A stretch of DNA of 64,000 bases, taken from positions 5,458,001 through 5,522,000 of the forward strand of contig NC_088321.1 of assembly GCF_910592395.1 (NCBI RefSeq), written 5' to 3'. Source of the stretch: Lineus longissimus. Taxonomy: Eukaryota; Nemertea; Pilidiophora; Heteronemertea; Lineidae. This document shows, piece by piece, positions 22,514 through 31,946 of the stretch. The notes below the pieces were generated by a model. It saw only the letters and a list, made by a program, of their open reading frames with translations. It did no database searches and was not told the origin of the DNA. How positions within the stretch are numbered: position 1 is the first letter of the stretch; each line of letters begins with the position of its first letter. A program made the translations under genes and the position numbers.

Positions 22514-23119
22514 TCACTGCAAGGCCTGAATGATCCCAAGTCCAATTCTCACAGCTTTCCATATACTGAAGTTGTACAATTCAAGTCCTCTTGGGGAAGT
22601 AATGTGGATATCATCGCGGGTAAGATTGTTATTTAGGTTCACTAAAACACACCGATCATGCTTATACGCCTTGATCCTAGGATTATCCACAACTAGATTC
22701 CTTATCCTCTCATTGAAAATCTGCCTAAACTGCTCAAAGTTGCTGCAGACTTCTTTGTGCCTGCTGCGGCGACGGCGCTTCACAACCAGGCAGATGACCA
22801 CTGCCTTTACTTGGAGCGAATTTGCCAAATTCACCAGTCTACTGGCCAGGACATTAACATCAGAAACTGATCTGGCCTCACATAAATCGTTTGTTCCTAG
22901 TTCAAGAATAACTAGATCCGGTCTCCTCCGAGCCACAGCAGAAGTTATGATAGAGGGTTCTACCAACTTTAGACCACCTCGTCCCTCAATGAATACTTCC
23001 TCCCTCGGGAGTCCTATTTCTGATGCAAAGTTACATTCGTGGGGGCCACTACCAGCATGAAGGATCAAGAAGTCCTTGAACCTCCTAATAAATGAGTGCC
23101 CCGTTATGAGAATCTTCAT
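22514..23119 (-). CDS. SGNH-hydrolase-like protein carried by the LTR element
   Basis: An intact 201-residue ORF lies between the primer binding site and gag. The family signatures are in order: ITGHSFIRRF near residue 5 (block I, nucleophile Ser in G-H-S instead of the usual G-D-S), GRGG near 47 (block II Gly), ILELGTNDL near 72 (block III, G-x-N-D), and DDIHITSPRG near 177 (block V region with Asp and His). SGNH hydrolases cleave ester bonds of lipids or carbohydrates; esterase domains are known in ORF1 of some CR1-type LINEs. A role in this element is not known, and capture from a host or another element is inference. The ORF is on the element's coding strand, and its position 5' of gag implies translation from the genomic RNA or a spliced RNA. 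No signal peptide is evident. Confidence 0.8.
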   Translation of the reverse strand: MKILITGHSFIRRFKDFLILHAGSGPHECNFASEIGLPREEVFIEGRGGLKLVEPSIITSAVARRRPDLVILELGTNDLCEARSVSDVNVLASRLVNLANSLQVKAVVICLVVKRRRRSRHKEVCSNFEQFRQIFNERIRNLVVDNPRIKAYKHDRCVLVNLNNNLTRDDIHITSPRGLELYNFSIWKAVRIGLGIIQALQ

Positions 23120-23327
23120 TTAGTAGCACGAAAAATAAACACCACAATCAAATTCAGTTCAGCTTGGTCATTTCTTTGCATGCTACACATACGTGACGTT
23201 ATGGTTAGAACATGCATGGAACATGCATGCATGTACACTGTACAGAGCGCGGCAGCCGCGTAATCCCATTATTTCAAACGGATTTTCTATCGATTAAACG
23301 TCATTTTCGTTATGTACAACAAGCTCA

Positions 23328-23345
23328 GTCCTGCCGGGGTCGCCA
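23328..23345 (-). promoter_or_regulatory. Primer binding site
   Basis: Two bases after the 5' LTR the element strand reads TGGCGACCCCGGCAGGAC. It begins with TGG, as required to pair with a tRNA 3' CCA. The complement resembles the end of a serine-type tRNA only partly, so the primer is not assigned. Confidence 0.75.
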
Positions 23346-23347
23346 GA

Positions 23348-23527
23348 TGCATTGTCAGGGCGGGGATTATACCCCGGGCCTCGTATCCCTGATATGCGGG
23401 GTGGTTTTTAGGACGGATTCCACAGAATAAAACCGAAGACGAAACTCGTGGTACTTCTCTCTTATTACTTCTCATGAAACTAGGCACTAAAACCCATACA
23501 GTTGCGGTAGATGCTAAATACAATACA
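23348..23527 (-). repeat. 5' LTR
   Basis: 180 bp, identical by eye to 15282-15461. On the transcribed strand it starts TGTATTG and ends CAATGCA. At 180 bp it is short for a Gypsy LTR. It should hold the promoter and the start of the R region; I see no strong TATA box. Confidence 0.95.
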
Positions 23528-24232
23528 CTGCTGCTCGGGCCCTCCTCCCTCTATGATGCCTCTCAAAGTTCCTGCGGTTAGGACGCCTAGCTCACGTTGG
23601 TTAAATAACCACTTGTCCCGTCCTCTTTCGTGTCTCCTCCGTCCGTCTCCATACGTCCATTCTCTCTCGACGAGTCGCTCTGTCGACCAGTAGGTGGTGG
23701 CTTCAGCTATCTCTTCCTCAATGAGGAGCGATTCCACGGTGACGATGACGTCCGCCGGTGTCCGCGTTAGTTCGCCGAAGGTTTCTGCCATCCCTGCGAG
23801 CTTGTCGGCCCTCTCATTATACTTGATTCCAGCGTGACCTGGGACGTAGGTTACCGTAATCGCAGCAGAGATGTTGTCCAGGCAGTCCTTCCATTCGACT
23901 TGTACCTGGCCCTTTTCCACGCGGCTGACCAGACTCAGGGAGTCAGTGAGGGTCGCAACCTTCTCACCAGGAGTAGAGTTGTGCTTCAGCCATACGAGAG
24001 CGTCACCGAATGCCTCACACTCCGATCGATAGCTGCTGGAACGTCCCTCCCTGGCAGTGGACCACTCGAAGTGTAGCTTATTGTCCCTCCAGACAGATCC
24101 AGCCCAGGCAGTGGTGTTGCCCCTCACGGAGCCGTCTGTGGCAATGATGGTCGTGAAGCCTTCCTCCTCTAGCCATGCCCTGAAGACTGTGGTTGCAGTC
24201 ACCAGTACTGTCGCGCCAGCTCCTGTCACCAA
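23528..24232 (-). pseudogene. RNase H domain of a LINE ORF2, cut by insertion
   Basis: About 235 residues carry the RNase H1 pattern: Asp in ATDGSVRG near residue 32, Glu in SECEAFGDAL, Asp in TLTDSLSLV, and His/Asp in HAGIKYNERADKL. The frame then enters the LTR element's 5' LTR at 23527. In the uninterrupted locus the frame would run about eight more codons to the TAG in 15215-15281. RNase H at the ORF2 C terminus occurs in I, R1, LOA and related clades; the clade cannot be fixed from this part. No reverse transcriptase frame joins its N-terminal side, and a stop lies just upstream of 24232. Confidence 0.8.
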
Positions 24233-24700
24233 TCTTCATCACGCTGAGGTTGTTGCCTCTGTAGTCTGTCCAGTTGATGAAATGTTGCATCATGAGGTCT
24301 GAGGCTGCAGTCTTTTCGTTGCGCTTTATAACAGATATCGCAAGCCGGTGGTTTTACGTCCATGTTAACAGTGATGGCTCAGTCACTGCTCGAGATGGGC
24401 CGGGGAAAACCTAACTGGCCTGGGGCTGCCAAGCTAAAGCGGGCGGTATTTCCCACGGGGTAAAGACCCCTCCAACTGTCATACCCTGAGCATGGCCACC
24501 CCCGAGACGGCCATTAGGGGCAGTTGTAACCCGATCTACAAGGTACCGCTGCTTCTCACGTGTAGCCAGGGCGGGCAGCTCACGTCCTTGATAGGTGTTA
24601 GCTGGCCAGTGGGAGGAAGAACCCCTCATCTGCCCTTAGCCGTTGAAGTAGTCAAGTACTTTCATCCGCTGTTGGATGCTAACGGTTTATCATCAGGTAG
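23528..24700 (-). mobile_element. LINE remnant with RNase H, interrupted by the LTR element
   Basis: The segment continues, after the LTR element, into 15215-15281. Upstream of the RNase H frame (24233-24700, minus) the sequence is GC-rich with broken frames. The usual reverse transcriptase is absent, so this copy has a large internal deletion or is a non-autonomous derivative. Confidence 0.6.
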
Positions 24701-25448
24701 GTTTTATAATACCAGCTTGAATTTCTCAAAATGCCTTTAATTTGTGATTGTGCGCAGTGGCACAAATGAGTTGTAAAGTATAGAATGATGCAAACGCCGT
24801 GGTTCCATAAAGTCAACTAAAATATATTTATAACTTAGAAAACAAGCATAAAGGTTCACAGGTTATTAAAGGATAAAGAAGCCTGATTGGCTAATGGTGA
24901 TCGTAAAGTAGGAAGCTAAGTAGCTTTCAATCATGGGATGTGCGAGTTCCGGTCGCCACAGTGATCTCGAATATAAAATTCTATAGATATTGATGGTGGA
25001 ATATCAAATTTGAATAAGTATTAAGTCAAAGCATCGAAAACTGACAAACTAAATACGTTTAAAGTCTGGTTCATCAGCAGGCTATTTTTCTTGACATGTT
25101 TGATTATTTTCCAATTTTAGCTCTTAGATAGTGGAAAAACGTGTGAGTGCACGCTGAGATCCGAGTTCGTGTCACCCCGCTATAAAGACGCAACGTCATT
25201 TCCATTTATCGTCGCAGTTGCTGGGTAATCAAGCGCCATCAGCGTGACGTCGGAAAAATCTATATCAGCAGGGTAGATCCTAACTCAGGAAACGCCTTAC
25301 TAGTGCATCGTTCCGATTAGGAATATTCCGCTAGCCATTTTATTTCGTCAGTCACCAGTCATTTTTTAAAATTATGCGGTGGCCTATTAGGCATATGGCA
25401 TATTCGAAGAATGTTAAAGATTTTGATAAGTATAGGTAATAAACTTGG
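24701..25448. other. No supported gene
   Basis: No domain-bearing frame or repeat recognised. Confidence 0.5.
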
Positions 25449-25450
25449 TA

Positions 25451-25625
25451 CAGTAGAACCTCTCTTAACGGACACCTCTCTATTACGGACAACCTCTCCA
25501 TTCAGTACACTAGCTTGGTCCCAAATTGGTTGTTTCCATTCAATTTTACCTCTAATCAGGACACCTCTCTATTAAGGGCAGCACTTGTCAGTCCCGAGGG
25601 TGTCCTTAATAGAGAGGTTCTATTG
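25451..25625. mobile_element. Pogo-like MITE
   Basis: Ends CAGTAGAACCTCTC and GAGAGGTTCTATTG are inverted repeats with one mismatch, extended by diverged ACGGACACCTCTC motifs. TA lies on both sides (25449-25450, 25626-25627). The CAGTAGAACC.. end is typical of pogo/Tigger-type non-autonomous elements in invertebrates. 175 bp; no coding capacity. Confidence 0.8.
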
Positions 25626-25627
25626 TA

Positions 25628-26569
25628 TTTAACGAATAAAGGTTTTGTAGTACCCCGTCACACTGTATCTCTTATTCACGTCACAATGCTGCCTATTCCG
25701 AATTCCTGGCCGGTATAAAATATGTGAAGTTTGGGGGGGGGGGCATTTACCTGCCCTTTTAACTTTCTCAGAATAAACTGACAAAGTGGGGTCCCCCCGC
25801 CATTCCAGAGGATAACATTAACACTATCAGGAACAAATCCATATGATGGAGATAGGGTGATTTTCAAGTTCAATCCTGGGATTAGATAACCCCACATAAT
25901 GGGAAGGCCCAAAATACCATTTATGTCAGCCCAAAATACACAGTTGAAGAAATGGAAAGTGTGATTATACTACCATCATGATTTATCAAAAGAATCAATA
26001 AATTGTGTTTGTACAAATAAATATGAAAGTACAATACAAATGTATATGTGTTCCTTACATAGCAAACTTCTCAACTCCGAAATTCCTTTCGGTTTTACCT
26101 CGCATTATCAGTATATGCACCAATCATACATGTTATGCTGCCAAATACGTCACAATCACTATTAAACATGGTTAAGTTATAAAAAGTATTTGATTTTACC
26201 TTCAATCATACAGGATTTGGCACTTTTGTGCCGAATTTATAAGTTTTAAAGAAATGACTGCTGACTGGCGAAATAAAATGACTGGCGGAATATCCACACT
26301 TTATCGTTCCACATGGAAATGCATGGAGAGCTAACTCGGGTCATATCGGAGTCAACTTCGGAAAGCGCGATAATTCAGCCAGATTTTGAATTTTCCCTTT
26401 TTTGTGCAACTTGTTGATGGAAACTACTAAAGTACTTAATGTTGAATAGGAGGTGACTGGGCAGCCGACAGCTGGGTAATATTGCATGCCCTTGATAATG
26501 CCAATGGTCCTTCAAATGTATTTAGAGACCAACTTGACGATATATAAAGCCAAAGAAATTAGAGTTGGT
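25628..26569. other. No supported gene
   Basis: Contains a poly(G) run near 25732-25743. Otherwise nothing recognised. Confidence 0.5.
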
Positions 26570-26579
26570 GTTAATAATG

Positions 26580-28047
26580 GGGTGTCTACAAAACCAAGAC
26601 CCAAGACCCAAGACCCAAGACCTACAAAACCAAGACCCCCACCTACAAAACCAAGACCTACAAAACCAATACCTACAAAACCAATACCTACAAAACCAAT
26701 ACCTACAAAACCAAGACCTACAAAACCAAGACCTACAAAACCAAGACCCCCCATCTACAAAACCAAGACCCGTCAACAAGCATAATCCAAACTGATTTGC
26801 AGATTTGCAGATCAGGGCCAGGTAACCAGGCCCTGCTCCTTGTCCTGGTTTCCATATTTTTCATATGTGTGATTATTTCTCGCATTTCTCTGTCACAGGG
26901 ACATTATCCGATGATTGGAAACAGGTCAATAAGTTCATAGATAGACTTACTGTCCATGTCATCTACTGTCATTAGCCAGTGTCTAAGATTGTGTACCTTC
27001 TTATCATATCCAAGAGGCCCAAAGTCAAAAAATGCAAACTCCATCATTATTGAAAGCGGCCGCATACAGATGCCTTTAAATCCAATGACATTATGATGAT
27101 TGAATGTATTCATGAGTCTGCATTCTTTCACGAAGTGTTTCTCGTAGCCATCCTCCAGTGCCTGCTTTATCACCACTTTTTCACCACCAAATACAGCAGA
27201 ACGAACCTTTCCAAAACCCCCTTCACCTATCAATTCATCGAAAAGTACCTGATCCCAAGAAAACGTCTTCAACCCAGACAAATCGTACTCCTTCTTAGTA
27301 GCACAGAGTCTTGGGATTTTAAAAGGCATCCTTTCGTTATGTTATACAAGCATTACTATCCAAAACAAGAGAAAAACAATGGTACTCACTATAGCATAGC
27401 TATGTGGAAACTGGTAACAAATGCCTCTTGACTTCTCATGATATGACTTTGATGTTATGTAAGCTTTACTATCTTGACCTAGTTTAATAGGAGTACCCTC
27501 GGGATCGAAGAGAACCAAACCTCCCCTCACCAAAGCACCGTGTAAACAAATTAATCATTGTAACAGATATAGTTCTGGGCAGAAATTTACCAGCTCATCA
27601 TGTATGTGGTGGATAAACATAAAAGGGTGGTTGACCTCTAGGTGTTTGAAGTCCACTGCTTGTTGACTTTACAGCTTATGATGCCGTGAATCTGTCTCAA
27701 CAGGAGGTGTAACTAGTTTAATTGCTCTCCATCGACTCCAGGTAGCCATGCGAGGTTTAACCGTACATACCCTACATGCAGGATGTATTATTTGCCATCT
27801 ACCTGGGTGAAAAACGTTTTGTCTGAACACTCATTCAAAATACTTTTTCCTCGTTGTTCAAAAGAGACTTGTGCCACTAATTAAAAAATAGCACATCACT
27901 GGCATTTATCACAAAATGAGCTAACAAGGGTCTTGGTTTTGTAGGTCTTGGTTTTGTAGGTGGGGGTCTTGGTTTTGTTTGGTTTTGTAGGTCTTGGTTT
28001 TGTAGGTCTTGGGTCTTGGGTCTTGGGTCTTGGTTTTGTAGACACCC
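26580..28047. mobile_element. Foldback element with 10-bp TSD carrying a kinase gene fragment
   Basis: A perfect direct repeat GTTAATAATG flanks the unit (26570-26579 and 28048-28057). Ends are GGGTGTCTACAAAACC in perfect inverted orientation. The left arm (26580-26776) and right arm (about 27926-28047) are arrays of the words CTACAAAACCAAGAC and CCAAGAC in opposite orientations. The core (26777-27925) includes an exon of a protein kinase with flanking intron sequence. Foldback ends with a 9-10 bp duplication fit a Mutator-like origin, and gene-fragment capture recalls Pack-MULEs. The superfamily is inferred; no transposase is present. Confidence 0.85.
26951..27330 (-). pseudogene. Captured protein kinase exon (N-lobe)
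   Basis: The minus strand encodes a kinase N-lobe: Gly-rich loop IGEGGFGKV, then VVIKQ with the ATP-binding Lys, a C-helix Glu in FVKECRL, the HHNVIGFKGIC turn and a hinge-like MMEFAFFDFGPLGY. The exon ends at a consensus donor (GGACA|GTAAGT at 26949-26950) and starts after ACGAAAG (27331-27332). The catalytic loop and DFG are absent, so no active enzyme can be made. Sequence upstream (27405-27533) is also open and ends at GTGAGT, perhaps a preceding exon, but the phases do not fit, which suggests decay. Intron signals show capture from genomic DNA rather than from mRNA. The source looks like a TKL-type or atypical invertebrate kinase; not assigned. Confidence 0.8.
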
Positions 28048-28265
28048 GTTAATAATGTTAGAGAATGTCTCGCTTTCGCGTTGTACACTGGGGTAATGGG
28101 TACATGTTTATTCAATAAAAAGTCCTGTCACCTTTAACAGAATCTAAATTCAAGGAGCACTTTTAAGTTAGCACGTGATGAAATAACACATTTAACAGGG
28201 ACCGTATTAATAATACCGTGTGTTCCCCTTTTAAAAAATCCTATCCGTTGCCTAGATTTAAATTA

Positions 28266-28391
28266 GGTAGAATGGGGTAATAGTAGCCCCGGTTTAATTG
28301 TAGCCCCTGCCTATGATATTGATTGATATCCCCATGCATCAAACAATGCAGGGGCTACAAATAAACCGGGGCTACAAACACCCCATTCTAC
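28266..28391. repeat. Short inverted-repeat element
   Basis: Arms of about 45 bp (GGTAGAATGGGG .. TAGCCCC .. GGTTTA .. GTAGCCCC) are inverted around a 36-bp centre. It looks like a hairpin MITE. No clear target duplication. Confidence 0.75.
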
Positions 28392-28420
28392 CAGAACTCG
28401 AGCTAAATGAGAGAGAACAA

Positions 28421-28632
28421 TGTTGTGTTATCAAGCATACGCAGCGCCATCTGCTATAAGCACCATGTAAACTGTAAGCATCACTTTGCATTAATCACCC
28501 ATCTCGAGTTCAGATCCAGCTAATAATATACAAAGTAGTAAACTCTGAGTGTGTGTACTACATGTATCCAAGATAAATTAATACAATAATCAGCCTCCTT
28601 AGTTAATATAAGATCGACCAAGGAATACAACA
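28421..28632 (+). repeat. 5' LTR of the decayed Gypsy element
   Basis: 212 bp, starting TGTTGTGTTATC and ending GAATACAACA, so the termini are inverted. It is followed directly by TGGTGTCATCAGAAG, a plausible primer binding site. Its first part (CAAGCATACGCAGCGCCATC .. AAGCACCAT) recurs at 35059-35130. Confidence 0.75.
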
Positions 28633-29169
28633 TGGTGTCATCAGAAGTCATGGCAGGATTATATGAACAGTTAAAGTTACATGAACAACTTTATTTCGGA
28701 TGGAAAAGTAGTGATCTTTTCAATGGCCGATATTAATGGTCAGTGATCTGGATATGATAAGTAGCAAGAACGGCTTCCAACCTACAGATCTAAGACTCTC
28801 GTAACAGTGTGATGTGCAACGGTCGGGCAGCAACATCTTTATAAACTCTATGATTGAAAACATGATACATGTACATTGTTTTATCGTGTCCAGAACATTA
28901 CAAGTGTTCCAGAAGAGATTCCGGCTATTTCCGACTCACATTTTAGAATAACCGGTCAAACCATTTCAAACGAACCAATCAGCACGCAGCCTTGGAGGGT
29001 GGCGTATCACATATCGTAGTCATTAGTGCACAGTTAGAGAAGTCTATAGAGGATATACTTCAATAGCATTTCAAAAAGACATTTTACAGACACAAACAGA
29101 AAATCTTGATACCGAGATCCGGCCGATGTTCAGGACCATCTAATCGACCAAATTGGCAAGGTCATAGTA

Positions 29170-29430
29170 CACACTAGCGTCAGGCGGAAACTGACTGCGA
29201 AGGTTGTCCCGCAAAGGACCAGGAGTGTAAAAAATGCGGCAAGCTTGGTCACTGGGGCAAAGTTTGCCTTCACAACCGTGATCGTGAACACAGGCCCACT
29301 AGTAACGCTACAGGACGAGGCAGAGGGAGAGGCAGAGGCCATGGTCATAGGAGCCAGACTCAACATCAAAACAAAGGACGCGGAGTACACGCCGATTATC
29401 AACACGCTGGTTTTTTCCTCTGAATTCGAA
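29170..29430 (+). pseudogene. gag remnant with CCHC zinc knuckle
   Basis: One frame encodes a CPAKDQEC segment followed by CKKCGKLGHWGKVC (C-x2-C-x4-H-x4-C) and a Gly-Arg-rich tail, the usual nucleocapsid end of a Gypsy Gag. The upstream capsid part is not recognisable between the LTR and this point, and frames shift on both sides. Confidence 0.8.
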
Positions 29431-30003
29431 GGATTATCGTTTAGCGCAGTAGCTCTAGTCTTTTGAAACAAACACTCTCACGCAAATCAGCCCGCAAAAA
29501 AAATTCAGCATACGCCACATTAACATTCAACCACATCCCGGAAAACATGTAAAACTTCGCGGAAAAGCCATCACCGGCGCGCAAGGAAACGTGATGCCGC
29601 TGAGGACATATGTATAAAACCTATTAACACTACGCCATCGAACATAAAGCTAATTGCATACAATAGTACCGAAATTCCCCAGTATGGCACTATCACAATG
29701 CCATGCCGATACCAAGGCACAGAAAAGACACAACCTTTTTAATAGCGGACACCAGTGGTCTCGTTATTTTCGAGATCGGTCTACCAACATGCGTCTCACA
29801 CGGATTAGTTCAACTCAACTGTGAAGTAAAGTTAGTGCCCAGGACACAGCATATCCGAAAATTCACTCTTCGAAAGTACTCCGTGAACTATACCCCAACT
29901 GCTTCGTGGACCTGGGAAAAATCAGGTAAACACAAGATTACGTCAAAAAAGGACTGCTAGTCAGTCATTCACGCTACGTGAACCTCTTGCCGAATTAAAG
30001 CGT

Positions 30004-31946
30004 ATGATTCAAATGGAAGTCATCAAGCCCATCAATGAAGCCACAGATTCGGGATCCAGTATCGCTTACAAGCCAGACGGATCGCTCAGGATATGTCTCG
30101 ACCCCAAAAATTTAAACAAACATCTGATCGAAGCGACGCATGCATCAAACGTCGACCCTCGAAGAACTATACATATCATTTCGCCGGCGCGAAATTCTTC
30201 AGCAAACTCTACGCAAAATCAGGATATTGGTCAACTGAACTGGATGAGGAAAGCCAAGCGGCGTTAACAACGTTCAATAGCCCTTTGGGCGCCACTGTTT
30301 TCGCCGTCTGCCATTCGGTCTAAGCATCTCGCAGTACCTGTTCCAGCGTAGGATGGATGAGATCCTTGAGGGATTAGAAGGGGTAGTATCTATCGCTGAT
30401 GACATTATCATATATGGGACGACTGAGGAGAAACACGAAAGTAACTTTCACAAGCTGATGCTACGTGCGCGTGAAAAAAGACTCATTTTCAATTATGTAA
30501 AATCAACCCGAAATCACGCAGTTCTTCGGAAACTTATACGGCCGAGATGGTGTACGCCCTTGAAAGGTACAAGCAATTAACGAGCTAGCGACCCCAAGCA
30601 GTGTCAAGAAACTACAGTCTTTCCTTGGTATGGTAAAATACATAGCTCCATACATACCAAAACTCAATTAGTTAATCGCACCACTCATAATACTATTGCA
30701 AAAGGACGTTGATTTCCAATGGAATCACGAACATCAATCCACATCATCAGATCTGCAAAACTGCAACCGGGGTCTCAGTTATTTTAACCCGGTATACAGA
30801 CAGTCATCCAGGTCGACGCACGCCTCTACGCGCCAGGAGCAGCGCTCATACAGAACAATAAGCCAATCGCGTACGCACCAACAAGTCTCACGGAGACTGA
30901 GAAACGTTATGCCAACATAGAAAGAAAACTGTTAGCCTGCGTGGTTGGAACCGAAATATTCCACACCTACGTGTCCGGAAAATAATTCATGATTGTATCA
31001 GATCACCGCCCGCTTGAAATGATCTGCTAAAAAAAATCAGACAGCTGCACCCGCACGATAACAAAGATGCTATTGCGGCTGCAGAGACAAGATTACGACA
31101 TAACATACTTACCAGGGTGCGAAATGATCCTACCTGACAGCTTTTCCCGCCTTCCGAAAACGAAACCAGATCAATTTAAACGAGAAAGTCTGCCTGGTAC
31201 AGTTTAGTGAATCTAAACTGATCACCCTCAAAAAGGAAACCGAAAAAGATGAAAAATTAGTGCCGCTTTGACCACTGATCGTCCGTGGATTCCCCGCCTG
31301 GCAAAAAGATATAGCGCCGAACCTTAAGGAGCGACAGAGGATAGTCTAATCCTAAAGGGACCACAAATCGTAATCCCCGACGCACTTCGATCAGACTATC
31401 TCAAAGCAATCAATTAAGGCCACCAAGGCATCACCAGATGCCAACAACGAGCCCGAAGCGCCAGGTACTGGCCAGGAATACATCGTAACATTGAGAACAT
31501 CGCAAAACACTGCATTCCATGTCAAACACATCAGGCGGCACAATCAAAGGAACCGCTTGATCCTATTATACCAAATGTCCCGAATATACCAATGCACACG
31601 ATTGGGACGGACTACATACAATACGCTAACAAGAATTACCCAGTAATATCCGATTATAACTCCAAGTTCCCATTCGTCGAGGAAATGAAAGACACTTCAA
31701 GTGGAGCAACAATAATCTTGAGTGAGAAAATTTTCGCAACATTTGGTATCCCAAACACCATAATCAGAGACAACGGTGAACTCTTCATTGGCGGAAGTTA
31801 CCAAACAATGGTCAACATTTCGGCATAAACCACGAGACCAGCTCCCCAAACAATCCAAGTCGCATGGCTTCGTTGAAAACAAGGTAAAATTCGCTGAGAA
31901 AATGATTGAGAAAAACGCGAATTTGCAAACATCACTACTGGCGCAC
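30004..31946 (+). pseudogene. pol remnant: RT, RNase H and N-terminal integrase
   Basis: Broken frames carry the RT segments YKPDGSLRICLDPKNLNK, the AGAKFFSKL .. SGYWSTELDEESQ block, and MDEILEGLEGVVSIADDII (ADD catalytic motif, normally YADD or IADD). An RNase H segment follows at about 30815-31020 (ETEKRYANIERK, SDHRPLEM). The integrase core appears at about 31592-31830 (GTDYIQYANKNYPVI, DNGELF). Several stops and indels prevent a functional product. The integrase then runs into a TSD and the 2.1-kb insertion at 31938-31946. Confidence 0.85.

Larger units (their letters stand above)
15282..23527 (-). mobile_element. Complete Ty3/Gypsy-type LTR retrotransposon
   Basis: The element is bounded by two 180-bp LTRs that are identical by eye (15282-15461 and 23348-23527; TG..CA ends) and by a 5-bp duplication CTGCT at 15277-15281 and 23528-23532. 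Transcription is on the minus strand. Reading 5' to 3': LTR, PBS, SGNH-hydrolase ORF, proline-rich ORF, gag, pol (PR-RT-RNH-IN), PPT, LTR. PR before RT and IN after RNase H define Ty3/Gypsy order. Identical LTRs and a long intact pol indicate very recent insertion. It sits inside the 3' end of a LINE. The extra 5' ORFs make it about 8.2 kb, larger than a minimal Gypsy element. Confidence 0.95.

Noticed and set aside
26486-26795. Repetitive PTKPRPTKP-like and FVGLGFVG-like open frames
   Set aside because: These are translations of the foldback arm words CTACAAAACCAAGAC and have no gene context.
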